NCBI GenBank assembly: GCA_019916065.1
Contig: CM034236.1
Coordinates: 15,081,167-15,145,166, forward strand
Source of the DNA: Vitellaria paradoxa
Taxonomy: Eukaryota > Streptophyta > Magnoliopsida > Ericales > Sapotaceae
Direction: 5' to 3'
Length of the DNA: 64,000 nucleotides
Shown: one piece after another, positions 32,161 to 44,724 of the stretch
Numbering within the stretch: position 1 is the stretch's first letter
How the letters are laid out: every line of letters starts with the position of its first letter
Made by a program: the position numbers and the translations under genes
Notes under the pieces: generated by a model
What the model was told of the DNA's origin: nothing
The model's input: only the letters and a program-made list of their open reading frames with translations
Databases searched by the model: none

Positions 32161-33660
32161 CTAAGATAGTAGGTTTTGTTGCTTATTAAATTAATTAAAA
32201 TTAATTAATAAATGTTACAACAAAATTTATGAAATCTAATTTAAATTACATCAAGTGGTAAACAAAGTTGTTTGATAGAAATATGGAGAAAGAAATAACA
32301 ATATTGTCCCTCATTCTTTTATCTCGCTTTTTTTCTAAATATGATTTTTCTCATTTTTTTATCTCTATTTTTTCTAGAGATGTTTCTGCTGATCTTTTAT
32401 CTCAATTTTGTTTAAAAGATGGTTTTTATTAATCTTTGATCTTGATTTTTTCTAGAGATGATTTCCACTGATCATTTATCTCATTTTAAATACAAATACT
32501 GTTTTAACAAAACTGAGATAGAAAGTATTAAAAGTAACATTTTATCTCAATTTGTAATTAGATTGTGATAAAAAATTTAGCTCACAAATGTTTATCATAC
32601 TTTTTCTTAAGCCGTAATCCTTGTAAATCTCCTAATGTAATCTTTAACAATTGTTGTATTAATGTAACGAGTAGTTTAACATAATTTGGCTTATCCCAAG
32701 ATTTTTTTTATTTTTTGTTTATTGATCTAAGATAGTAGATTTTATAGCATATTAAATTAATTAAAATTAATGAATAAATGTTACAACAAAATTGAATTCT
32801 AATTTAAATTATATAAAGTGATAAAAAAAATTTTTGACAGAGATATAAAGAAAGAAATAACAATAAAGTCTTTTATTCTTTTATCTCGCTCATTTTTAGA
32901 TATGATTTTTCTTAGTTTTTTATCTCAATTTTTTCTAGAGATGTTTTCAGTGATTTTTTATCATGGTTTTTTTATGAGATGGTTTTCACTCGTCTTTTAC
33001 CTGGGTGTTTTTTCTTAGAGTTAGTTTCCACTAATCTTTTATCTTATTTTTAATAAAATTACAGTTTTGACAAAATTGAGAGAGAAAGTTTTAAAATTAA
33101 CCTTCTATCTAAGTTTTTTGATTAGACTAAGATAAAAAGTTTAGCTCACAAATTTTTATCATACTTTTTCTAATACCATGATATTTATAAATTTCCTAAT
33201 GTGATCAATGTTTATCAATTATCCTATTAATATAATGAATAGTTCAACATAATTTGGCTTATCTTATCAAACCATAAATTATATGTTTTCCACAATTATG
33301 CAAGTTAGTGAAGTCCCACGAGACATATGGAAAAGGTTTTATTTTGATTGCCTTTTTTTTTTTTTTTGTGGCGCAAGACTGTTTTCATAGACTAAATTGG
33401 AGCCTACAGGAGTTACGACTAGAAAATAGTTAGGAGATACGTAGGTGTGAACAAATTGTCAGATTAATGACAAACCGGACCTAGATTGAAATTCTTATTT
33501 CTACTTGTGATTTTCATTGATTTTTTGGTTTTCGAAACATTATGTCATTTCTAGTTCGGTACACCATATAAAGTTAGATGATTCACTCCCGTGGAGCGAT
33601 CAATCCCGTATTTCGTCGGAATGAACTTATGTTAATTTCTTAAATGGATGAACTTATATT
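32161..33660 (+). repeat. Array sub-repeats upstream of gene D
   Basis: Two modules (about 32160-32690 and 32700-33290), then the poly(T) tract near 33353 and the promoter-distal region. The second module has a 4-bp insertion (GTGATCAATG) shared with the modules upstream of E and in the 40.7-kb region, a marker of the recent C-D-E amplification. Confidence 0.6.
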
Positions 33661-33712
33661 TTCATTTTGTCAAAAACAAAAGATAGAAAGGGAAAGACAT
33701 GCAAGGAAACAG

Positions 33713-34048
33713 CACGTGCAGTTTCATATTTAAATTCGAAGCTAATGTCTAAATTTTAGTGCTAAATTCGCTTATTAGTTTTCTACCTCAACGACGTCTA
33801 TTTCTCGGCTAACACAGCCGCATGTGCATGCGGTCTGCTTTTAAAATTTTCATTTTTTTTTTATCTCCTAGCACAAGGCCTTCAGGTTCATGCAGAGAAT
33901 TTCGTTTTCTATATGGCGAAATCAAAAGGTGAGATTGAGAGAAAATCCATGGGGTGTCATTAATTCCGAAAGGTCATATGAAATGTACATTTAAGCATCA
34001 TTAAAGTCCTCAAAGGATCGGTTACACGCCTTTATCCAACTATATAAA
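33713..34048 (+). promoter_or_regulatory. Promoter of gene D
   Basis: CACGTG at 33713-33718 and TATATAAA at 34041-34048. The bZIP-like site reads CGACGTC instead of TGACGTC, keeping only the ACGT core. The CCGCATG-TG-CATGCGG inverted repeat is perfect. Confidence 0.55.
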
Positions 34049-34132
34049 CCTTGCACATAGCGCCCTGTGAACCCAGGCCAATTCCAACCTACTAATTCAA
34101 ACACTTGGCCTATCTTTATCAAAAGAAAAATA

Positions 34133-34636
34133 ATGTCTATCCGGCAGCCCGTACGAAACCAGATGGCGGAAATATTCATTGGCATGCTCTCACTCCTTGT
34201 TGCCTGTGGCATGGCGCATGCTAGACTAGACGTGTACAACCAAACAATTAACCAAACACTAGTATTAGACAAATTGAGTGCTTTAACCAGGGATCCGAAG
34301 CATCCGTGGTACAAGCAACCGTTGCCTGTGGAGGCTTATCCAGGATTCTTTGATTTTTTGACCGCTTGTCTCGATCGTTTAGGTCAAAAGGAATGCGTAC
34401 ACCACGTTTTCAATGAAATGGTCGGAATCGAAAAAAATCTGAAAGATCTTAACTGCAGTTGTAAGGTTAAGGAAATAGGGCATAATTGCGTCATGGGATT
34501 GGCAGGGCTTACTGGTCATTTTAAAAAGTTCGAGGGTACTGCTCCTCATATCTACACCCTGGCTAGCGAACTGTTTTTTACAACTAAGAAGCTAACGAAT
34601 TGCCCTGCTCCGGAACCTGCTCCGACTATGCGCTGA
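34133..34636 (+). CDS. Gene D: secreted prolamin-like cysteine-rich protein
   Basis: A 167-residue paralogue, identical in protein to gene E. It is like C but keeps N36 and so all three sequons, and ends in Arg (APTMR) because of one base change before the TGA stop. The distance from C to D (3777 bp) defines the short unit of the array. The six cysteines are intact. Confidence 0.65.
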   Translation: MSIRQPVRNQMAEIFIGMLSLLVACGMAHARLDVYNQTINQTLVLDKLSALTRDPKHPWYKQPLPVEAYPGFFDFLTACLDRLGQKECVHHVFNEMVGIEKNLKDLNCSCKVKEIGHNCVMGLAGLTGHFKKFEGTAPHIYTLASELFFTTKKLTNCPAPEPAPTMR

Positions 34637-35940
34637 GTCTATATGCATACGAATGTTACTGTATCAGATGATCTAAGATGGTGTCTATTGTATATTGATT
34701 TGATCCTACGTCCAAGCTCTAGATGTTTATCATATTTGTTTCTCGAGTAATTAGTGGGGTTTATTACAATACCGAGTCCAATTATAAAGATAATTCCATA
34801 CTAATCTTTATTATAATGCATCCAGGCAACATGATCGAAAACTTACAATCGTCACACACTAAAAGTGTGATCTTTTTATGTAAAACCTGAGATGAAAAGA
34901 AATTTCACATTACCTTTTATCAATTTTGATCTCACTTTCTTTAAAAAACAATGCTAAAAAATAGACAAATGATTCTGCCAAAAAAATTGGATAATTTTAA
35001 GAATAATAAAAATTCACATGGTAACCTCCTGTCATGCCATCGTGACATGATGTGACGCCTTGTCATGCTGACAACCTTATATATTTGATATTTTTTTGGT
35101 TGCTATTGAGAATTAAACGCGTGCCATTTTTTGGAAGTTAGTGTGCTTGACTGCTAGCCCAAACGATCATTTATATATGCATTTTACATATCAATATACA
35201 TAAACAAATTTTTATCGTTTTTGGGATTGCAAAAAGTAATAAAATTATATTATTTTAATTTAATTATTTTAAGTTTTTTACAATAATTTATTATTATCAC
35301 TTTTGCCAACCAATTAGTGGCTAAAAGCTACACTTTTCCGATCAATTAGTTAAGAGAAAAGATAAAAAATTTGCTGTTATGTCATTATTTTAACTTTTTG
35401 TAATAATTTGAAATCATAACCAATATATAGAATCAAATGACTTAATAAATTTGTGTATAGCACAAATTTAATCATGACTCACAGTTTACAAAATATTCTT
35501 TTCATTCCTATTATATTTTAAAAGTAATTAGACTACATTTAGTTTTAGTTTTGGAAAATTATTGTTCAAAATAAAATTTTTGAAAACTATTTTAAGAATT
35601 TGATTTGTAATACAAAAAATATTTTCAATGGTTATATTTCAAAGTGAATTCTAAAAAGACAAAAAAATGAAAATTTTTATTATTTCTATTTTTAAATTTT
35701 TATCACTTCCAACAAAATGTAAAATAATGTCACTTTTAATATAATTAATATTAAAGATATAATACACATTTATTAGTTATTAAATATTTAATATTCACGT
35801 GGCAATAATTCATGCAAACTATGAAGGCTGCTCCCATATTTTCATTGAAAAAAAATACGATTATACATGTTGCATTATTTAAATCAGATTTGGTAAATTT
35901 AGTTTTAGCATTAATCTAAGAACATTTTTGCCTATTCATC
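34637..35940 (+). repeat. 3' spacer of gene D (short form)
   Basis: Nearly identical to the spacers after C and E; small differences include a 3-bp insertion (TTATTATTATC) at about 35291 shared with E. It contains the SINE-like segment near 35090-35175. No gene is supported. Confidence 0.55.
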
Positions 35941-37440
35941 TAAGATAGTAGGTTTTGTTGCTTATTAAATTAATTAAAATTAATAAATAAATGTTACAAC
36001 AAAATTTATGAAATCTAATTTAAATTACATCAAGTGGTAAACAAAGTTGTTTGATAGAAATATGGAGAAAGAAATAACAATATTGTCCCTCATTCTTTTA
36101 TCTCGCTTTTTTTCTAAATATGATTTTTCTCATTTTTTTATCTCTATTTTTTCTAGAGATGTTTCTGCTGATCTTTTATCTCAATTTTGTTTAAAAGATG
36201 GTTTTTATTAATCTTTGATCTTGATTTTTTCTAGAGATGATTTCCACTGATCATTTATCTCATTTTAAATACAAATACTGTTTTAACAAAACTGAGATAG
36301 AAAGTATTAAAAGTAACATTTTATCTCAATTTGTAATTAGATTGTGATAAAAAATTTAGCTCACAAATGTTTATCATACTTTTTCTTAAGCCGTAATCCT
36401 TGTAAATCTCCTAATGTAATCTTTAACAATTGTTGTATTAATGTAACGCGTAGTTTAACATAATTTGGCTTATCCCAAGATTTTTTTTATTTTTTGTTTA
36501 TTGATCTAAGATAGTAGATTTTATAGCATATTAAATTAATTAAAATTAATGAATAAATGTTACAACAAAATTGAATTCTAATTTAAATTATATAAAGTGA
36601 TAAAAAAAATTTTTGACAGAGATATAGAGAAAGAAATAACAATAAAGTCTTTTATTCTTTTATCTCGCTCATTTTTAGATATGATTTTTCTTAGTTTTTT
36701 ATCTCAATTTTTTCTAGAGATGTTTTCAGTAATTTTTTATCATGGTTTTTTTATGAGATGGTTTTCACTCGTCTTTTACCTGGGTGTTTTTTTCTTAGAG
36801 TTAGTTTCCACTAATCTTTTATCTTATTTTTAATAAAATTACAGTTTTGACAAAATTGAGAGAGAAAGTTTTAAAATTAACCTTCTATCTAAGTTTTTTG
36901 ATTAGACTAAGATAAAAAGTTTAGCTCACAAATTTTTATCATACTTTTTCTAATACCATGATATTTATAAATTTCCTAATGTGATCAATGTTTATCAATT
37001 ATCCTATTAATATAATGAATAGTTCAACATAATTTGGCTTATCTTATCAAACCATAAATTATATGTTTTCCACAATTATATATCCAAGTTAGTGAAGTCC
37101 CACGAGACATATGGAAAAGGTTTTATTTTGATTGCCTTTTTTTTTTTTTTTGTGGCGCAAGACTGTTTTCCGTAGACTAAATTGGAGCCTACAGGAGTTA
37201 CGACTAGAAAATAGTTAGGAGATACGTAGGTGTGAACAAATTGTCAGATTAATGACAAACCGGACCTAGATTGAAATTCTTATTTCTACTTGTGATTTTC
37301 ATTGATTTTTTGGTTTTCGAAACATTATGTCATTTCTAGTTCGGTACACCATATAAAGTTAGATGATTCACTCCCGTGGAGCGATCAATCCCGTATTTCG
37401 TCGGAATGAACTTATGTTAATTTCTTAAATGGATGAACTT
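35941..37440 (+). repeat. Array sub-repeats upstream of gene E
   Basis: Two modules, almost identical to those upstream of D. At about 37070-37195 the sequence switches to the unit-0 type (ATTATATATCCAAG, TTTTCCGTAGAC) and then returns to the D type (GGAGATACG), a short mosaic patch. Confidence 0.6.
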
Positions 37441-37497
37441 ATATTTTCATTTTGTCAAAAACAAAAGATAGAAAGGGAAAGACATGCAAGGAAACAG

Positions 37498-37831
37498 CAC
37501 GTGCAGTTTCATATTTAAATTCGAAGCTAATGTCTAAATTTTAGTGCTAAATTCGCTTATTAGTTTCTACCTCAACGACGTCTATTTCTCGGCTAACACA
37601 GCCGCATGTGCATGCGGTCTGCTTTTAAAATTTTCATTTTTTTTTATCTCCTAGCACAAGGCCTTCAGGTTCATGCAGAGAATTTCGTTTTCTATATGGC
37701 GAAATCAAAAGGTGAGATTGAGAGAAAATCCATGGGGTGTCATTAATTCCGAAAGGTCATATGAAATGTACATTTAAGCATCATTAAAGTCCTCAAAGGA
37801 TCGGTTACACGCCTTTATCCAACTATATAAA
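37498..37831 (+). promoter_or_regulatory. Promoter of gene E
   Basis: CACGTG at 37498-37503, CGACGTC variant as in D, a perfect inverted repeat, and TATATAAA at 37824-37831. It has small indels relative to D, one T shorter at TTAGTTTCTACC. Confidence 0.55.
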
Positions 37832-37915
37832 CCTTGCACATAGCGCCCTGTGAACCCAGGCCAATTCCAACCTACTAATTCAAACACTTGGCCTATCTTT
37901 ATCAAAAGAAAAATA

Positions 37916-38419
37916 ATGTCTATCCGGCAGCCCGTACGAAACCAGATGGCGGAAATATTCATTGGCATGCTCTCACTCCTTGTTGCCTGTGGCATGGCGC
38001 ATGCTAGACTAGACGTGTACAACCAAACAATTAACCAAACACTAGTATTAGACAAATTGAGTGCTTTAACCAGGGATCCGAAGCATCCGTGGTACAAGCA
38101 ACCGTTGCCTGTGGAGGCTTATCCAGGATTCTTTGATTTTTTGACCGCTTGTCTCGATCGTTTAGGTCAAAAGGAATGCGTACACCACGTTTTCAATGAA
38201 ATGGTCGGAATCGAAAAAAATCTGAAAGATCTTAACTGCAGTTGTAAGGTTAAGGAAATAGGGCATAATTGCGTCATGGGATTGGCAGGGCTTACTGGTC
38301 ATTTTAAAAAGTTCGAGGGTACTGCTCCTCATATCTACACCCTGGCTAGCGAACTGTTTTTTACAACTAAGAAGCTAACGAATTGCCCTGCTCCGGAACC
38401 TGCTCCGACTATGCGCTGA
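37916..38419 (+). CDS. Gene E: secreted prolamin-like cysteine-rich protein
   Basis: A 167-residue paralogue whose protein is identical to D, including the C-terminal Arg. It lies 3783 bp from D. It is the last gene before the second composite transposon block, so the next gene is 10.5 kb away. Identity with D points to very recent duplication, conversion, or an assembly duplication. Confidence 0.65.
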   Translation: MSIRQPVRNQMAEIFIGMLSLLVACGMAHARLDVYNQTINQTLVLDKLSALTRDPKHPWYKQPLPVEAYPGFFDFLTACLDRLGQKECVHHVFNEMVGIEKNLKDLNCSCKVKEIGHNCVMGLAGLTGHFKKFEGTAPHIYTLASELFFTTKKLTNCPAPEPAPTMR

Positions 38420-39720
38420 GTCTATATGCATACGAATGTTACTGTATCAGATGATCTAAGATGGTGTCTATTGTATATTGATTTGATCCTACGTCCAAGC
38501 TCTAGATGTTTATCATATTTGTTTCTCGAGTAATTAGTGGGGTTTATTACAATACCGAGTCCAATTATAAAGATAATTCCATACTAATCTTTATTATAAT
38601 GCATCCAGGCAACATGATCGAAAACTTACAATCGTCACACACTAAAAGTGTGATCTTTTTATGTAAAACCTGAGATGAAAAGAAATTTCACATTACCTTT
38701 TATCAATTTTGATCTCACTTTCTTTAAAAAACATGCTAAAAATAGACAAATGATTCTGCCAAAAAAATTGGATAATTTTAAGAATAATAAAAATTCACAT
38801 GGTAACCTCCTGTCATGCCATCGTGACATGATGTGACGCCTTGTCATGCTGACAACCTTATATATTTGATATTTTTTTGGTTGCTATTGAGAATTAAACG
38901 CGTGCCATTTTTGGAAGTTAGTGTGCTTGACTGCTAGCCCAAACGATCATTTATATATGCATTTTACATATCAATATACATAAACAAATTTTTATCGTTT
39001 TTGGGATTGCAAAAAGTAATAAAATTATATTATTTTAATTTAATTATTTTAAGTTTTTTACAATAATTTATTATTATCACTTTTGCCAACCAATTAGTGG
39101 CTAAAAGCTACACTTTTCCGATCAATTAGTTAAGAGAAAAGATAAAAAATTTGCTGTTATGTCATTATTTTAACTTTTTGTAATAATTTGAAATCATAAC
39201 CAATATATAGAATCAAATGACTTAATAAATTTGTGTATAGCACAAATTTAATCATGACTCACAGTTTACAAAATATTCTTTTCATTCCTATTATATTTTT
39301 AAAAGTAATTAGACTACATTTAGTTTTAGTTTTGGAAAATTATTGTTCAAAATAAAATTTTTGAAAACTATTTTAAGAATTTGATTTGTAATACAAAAAA
39401 TATTTTCAATGGTTATATTTCAAAGTGAATTCTAAAAAGACAAAAAAATGAAAATTTTTATTATTTCTATTTTTAAATTTTTATCACTTCCAACAAAATG
39501 TAAAATAATGTCACTTTTAATATAATTAATATTAAAGATATAATACACATTTATTAGTTATTAAATATTTAATATTCACGTGGCAATAATTCATGCAAAC
39601 TATGAAGGCTGCTCCCATATTTTCATTGAAAAAAAATAACGATTATACATGTTGCATTATTTAAATCAGATTTGGTAAATTTAGTTTTAGCATTAATCTA
39701 AGAACATTTTTGCCTATTCA
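38420..39720 (+). repeat. 3' spacer of gene E (short form)
   Basis: Near-identical to the spacers after C and D, with the SINE-like segment near 38870-38955. A 62-codon minus-strand ORF (38659-38847) appears only here because of small deletions and is not supported. Confidence 0.55.
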
Positions 39721-41217
39721 TCTAAGATAGTAGGTTTTGTTGCTTATTAAATTAATTAAAATTAATAAATAAATGTTACAACAAAATTTATGAAATCTAA
39801 TTTAAATTACATCAAGTGGTAAACAAAGTTGTTTGATAGAAATATGGAGAAAGAAATAACAATATTGTCCCTCATTCTTTTATCTCGCTTTTTTTCTAAA
39901 TATGATTTTTCTCATTTTTTTTATCTCTATTTTTTCTAGAGATGTTTCTGCTGATCTTTTATCTCAATTTTGTTTAAAAGATGGTTTTTATTAATCTTGA
40001 TCTTGATTTTTTCTAGAGATGATTTCCACTGATCATTTATCTCATTTTAAATACAAATACTGTTTTAACAAAACTGAGATAGAAAGTATTAAAAGTAACA
40101 TTTTATCTCAATTTGTAATTAGATTGTGATAAAAAATTTAGCTCACAAATGTTTATCATACTTTTTCTTAAGCCGTAATCCTTGTAAATCTCCTAATGTA
40201 ATCTTTAACAATTGTTGTATTAATGTAACGAGTAGTTTAACATAATTTGGCTTATCCCAAGATTTTTTTTATTTTTTGTTTATTGATCTAAGATAGTAGA
40301 TTTTATAGCATATTAAATTAATTAAAATTAATGAATAAATGTTACAACAAAATTGAATTCTAATTTAAATTATATAAAGTGATAAAAAAATTTTTGACAG
40401 AGATATAGAGAAAAAATAACAATAAAGTCTTTTATTCTTTTATCTCGCTCATTTTCAGATATGATTTTTCTTAGTTTTTTATCTCAATTTTTTCTAGAGA
40501 TGTTTTCAGTGATTTTTTATCATGGTTTTTTTATGAGATGGTTTTCACTCGTCTTTTACCTGGGTGTTTTTTCTTAGAGTTAGTTTCCACTAATCTTTTA
40601 TCTTATTTTTAATAAAATTACAGTTTTGACAAAATTGAGAGAGAAGTTTTAAAATTACCTTCTATCTAAGTTTTTTGATTAGACTAAGATAAAAAGTTTA
40701 GCTCACAAATTTTTATCATACTTTTTCTAATACCATGATATTTATAAATTTCCTAATGTGATCAATGTTTATCAATTATCCTATTAATATAATGAATAGT
40801 TCAACATAATTTGGCTTATCTTATCAAACCATAAATTATATGTTTTCCACAATTATATATCCAAGTTAGTGAAGTCCCACGAGACATATGGAAAAGGTTT
40901 TATTTTGATTGCCTTTTTTTTTTTTTTGTGGCGCAAGACTGTTTTCCGTAGACTAAATTGGAGCCTACAGGAGTTACGACTAGAAAATAGTTAGGACATA
41001 CATAGGTGTGAATAAATTATGAGATTAATGACAAACCGGACCTAGAATGAAATTCTTATTTCTACTTGTGATTTTCATTGATTTTTTGGTTTTTGAAAAA
41101 TTATGTCATTTCTAATTCGGTACACCATATAAAGTTAGATGATTCACTCCCACAGAGCGATCAATCCCGCATTTCGTCGGAATGAACTTATATTAATTTG
41201 TTAAGTGGATGAACTTA
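39721..41217 (+). repeat. Array sub-repeats before the second composite block
   Basis: Two modules as upstream of D and E. From about 40775 the sequence becomes nearly identical to 10550-10994 and breaks at the same GGATGAACTTA point, so this is the counterpart of unit 0. Confidence 0.65.
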
Positions 41218-41432
41218 ACAAAGTTCCAATTTTTTGGCATTCTATAAGTTGAAAGGAGAGAAGTTGGGGGGAGGGGAGAATGAAATGAAAAGCACTTTAT
41301 CCCTTGATTCCCTAAGACATGCACTTTGAATTCCTTATCATTCATTTGTTAACCAAATACCCTATAGCCAAGTTACAACTTAGTAAAGACCTAATGAACT
41401 TTAGGTGAAAGATATTTTGAAGGAGCATTGAT

Positions 41433-41819
41433 TTAAGTTGTGTGATCAACTAAAGTTATCTTCAACATCTTGTTCTTCACGGTCAACTTCTCGTTTTGCT
41501 TGTGGAACTTTTGATAGTCAAGATATAGTTGTTCATAAGCATCTTCAAAATCTATCTCTTTACTTTCACAATCATGTTTTGATTTTTCCTCTGAAGAATC
41601 TTTCTTTGAATTCTTGGAACCAGATGAGTCTTTAGAGCTTACAGATCCCAAGCTCCTTGCCATGAAAGCTATGAAGTTTTCTGGAAAATCATCTGAAGAT
41701 GATGAAGTACTTGATTCATCTGTACCATCCAAGGTTGCATTTAGAATCTTTCTCTTGATCTTCTTATTCCCACAATCCTGGGTTATATGACCATAACCCT
41801 TGCACTCATAGCACTTCAC
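41433..41819 (-). pseudogene. Ty1/copia gag fragment with CCHC zinc knuckle (copy 2)
   Basis: The same C-x2-C-x4-H-x4-C knuckle and Ser-rich tail as at 11209-11661, with one K-to-R change (KIKRKIL) and one more base in the upstream homopolymer, which shifts the frame before the knuckle. The first Met of the open frame here immediately precedes the knuckle and is unlikely to be a native start. Confidence 0.7.
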
Positions 41820-41973
41820 CCCTTTAAACCTATTTTTCTTTTTTTTTTTTTGGGTTCAAAAAAATTTTCACCCTCGGATTTATCATTCTTCTTAAATCTT
41901 TTCAGATTTTCTGCCTTCTCTACAGGGATACATCTAGCAATTAATAGGATGACGTTTTTCTCTCAAAAATATA

Positions 41974-41988
41974 CCTGCCCTGATACCA
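41974..41988 (-). other. Primer-binding site, initiator-Met tRNA type (copy 2)
   Basis: Identical to the site at 11749-11763 and again two bases from the LTR end. Confidence 0.65.
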
Positions 41989-41990
41989 AT

Positions 41991-42757
41991 TGAAAATATG
42001 TACTATGCTGATAACAATCCCAAACAACCAATCCACAAACACACAGTGATGGAAGGCGAGATAAACAAAATGAAGTAACCCACGAAGGGAAACCTTAAAC
42101 AAAACTTTCACTAAAATCAAACGTTGGTTACAAACTCACACTCTCAATAGATTGACTCCTTGACTCTATACTCTGTTGACGTTTGCTCGACTACTTGATT
42201 CACCAACTCCTTTAGTGAAAGCTCTTCGACTCCTCAAAGGCACAACACCGAATCCTCGGCAACCTCTCGTGTTGAATCCTCAGCTCTTTAAAGATTCGAA
42301 CTCCTTTGAATCACACAGATGAAAGAATGCTTGGCTAAGTTGTTGAGAGAACTTTCTGACTTTTCTCACTCACAAACTTGATGTGATTATCTCTCAATGA
42401 AACCCTGAAGTTGTCCAATATATATAACCACAAAAACCGGGCCAACTCAGGTTAAAAAAAGTAGAAGATAGTGTTGGAAATAGTACCTCACGGGAAGGGA
42501 GCACCCCTGGCCTTCCCGCGATCTTCCGCGTGGGCTTCCCGCGAATCAGAGCAGTCTTCCCGCACGGCCAAAGTACAGAAAACACCTCTCAGCTTTTTTC
42601 TGCAGCAAAGTGCGGCCTTCTTGCGTAATTCAATTCTGAACCTCTTCAGGACTTTTAGCCACTTTGGAAACTTGATTTTCTGAGGCCTTTTAGAATTCTA
42701 ATCTTCTTAAGAATCTAGTGTCTTAGCCTACACTAAGTCTAAAGTACAAACAATTCA
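41991..42757 (-). repeat. Copia LTR (copy 2)
   Basis: TGAAAATATG start and TTCA end as in the first copy; 767 bp. One visible change is TTCTTGCG for TTCTCGCG near 42620. Confidence 0.6.
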
Positions 42758-43309
42758 ATTTGATCATGGATTTTGCCAATTTACAAGTTTAGCCTTAACA
42801 ATTTTAGCGACTTTGCTCAATTTTCACACAAACATAGTTAATTTGCATATTTAGTTGAAATGGGCTGGAAGAAAAGCTTGAACATGAATATTTATCTGCA
42901 AAAATCATTTTACCATGCTTAAATTTTGAATTCTTCTCTTGATTTTGTTATTTGTTAAATACTTTTAGAAAAGGATGGTGAAAGTAAAAGTTTTGGTCCA
43001 ATGTGAATTTACGAGTTCTAATTCTAAATTCTTTTTACGAATTTGTTCATTGTTAGCGATTTTGGAAAATAATTTTAAAAGTAAAAATCTATGTTGAATT
43101 TCCAAAGTTTAACATCTAAATTTCTTTTAACGCAAATTCTTAGGAATTATAGCACTACTATGGATCTACCTGTGAGTTCTATTTCGTGAATTTTATTCTA
43201 GCATGAACTACAATTGGGTAGGTGAATTTAGATTGGGCCACCATTTGTGTTGGGTGGACTTAGGATGCTTTGTACTACCCAATTGTAGGTTTTCAGGCTT
43301 ACCCTTGTA

Positions 43310-44395
43310 TTGATTAGATGCTATTGCTTTGCTTGTAGACAATGGGTCCTAGAAAACTGCCAGCTCACCGAAATATTTCTCGAATTGACTATGATGATCA
43401 TAGGCTCTTATAAGAAAAAAGAAACTAATTTTGGGAAGTTTTGGGAGAAAAAGGCTATTATCTTAGAAAGATTTTGGGAAATTGAAGACTTTCGAGGGGA
43501 AGAATTTGAGCAGTATTAGATTTTTTTTGAGAGGGGTTGGCTTCAATTTGCTCATTTTCAACCTAGTTATATACCTGAGGTAGTTAGGGAGTTTTGTGTC
43601 CATCTCATTAAGTTTGAGGAGGATGAGGGAAATGTCATCCATAGTTATGTAAGGGGAGCTAATATAGATATCACTCCTGCTCACTTTGCCAAAATATTAA
43701 ACCTTCCTCATCCCGGTATGCCTGATTTCCCCTTTGCCCTTGGAGAAACCCTATCCATGCAAACTATTGCACATGAAATTTTATTAGAAGGGATAAACTG
43801 GCCAGCTAAGGGTCAAGTTAAAGTTGCTAATCTGAACAACAAATACTAGCCTATTCACATGTTTAGTTATTCAAATTTACTCCCTTTAGGATGCACTTCT
43901 GAGTATGGTGAGTGTCGAGCTTAGTTCATTTATGCAATTAGCATGGGGAAAGTGATTGATTTACCTCTCTACCTTTGGGAGTACTTAAAGAATTTTCAAG
44001 AGCACCCCAAGAGGCAGGGAGGCATTCCATTTGGGGGCTTTCTAGCTGAGTTGTTTAGGAGCTATCATGTGAATCTCCCAATTGATTTACAAATAGCTGT
44101 ATCATTGGGTGCCCTCAATTATCAGTCTTTTATGAAAGCTAGGTTACCATCTGAGAGAGGGAGGAAAAGACAAGCCACTGCTCCATATCATAAAGAAGGG
44201 GAAAGCTCTTAGGCTAAACCTTAAGGACAAGAAGCAGTGGAGGAAGTCACAATTCATCAACTAGTAGAGATGCTTAGGAGCCAGGGTACTTGACTTGATC
44301 ACATTGAGGCTATCATAAATGAGAACAACTAGCCACTTTGGAGCCTTTATGAGCATTAGTTTGGCATTGGAGCTCCATTTCCACCACCTCAGTAG
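43310..44395 (+). pseudogene. Decayed Athila second ORF (copy 2)
   Basis: Carries the same nine in-frame stops as 13085-14170, shifted by 30225 bp (for example TAG at 43517, 43847, 43922 and 44210). No additional stop or frameshift was noticed, so little has changed since the duplication. Confidence 0.75.
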
Positions 44396-44724
44396 ATAGA
44401 TTTTGATGATGTCACTTTTCACTTTTTATATATATCTTTTTTTGAGAATTTAGAGAGTGAACTGTTTGAATGTGTGTTGGTTATTTCATTCTTATTTTGT
44501 AATTTAACACTCATGATGAATGTCATAACCTACGTGCATGTTCTTTAATTATGTTTTACTTTATTTATTATTTTTAGAAATTTTAATTGCCCTTTTTTCT
44601 GTTTTATTTTTCTGTTATTTCTAGTTACCTCATGTTTGGCACTACTTTATTATGGAACATTATTGTTGAGACTAGTTTGAATTGATTTTATAGCACAGGT
44701 TGAAAATGTTTGACACATCTAACA

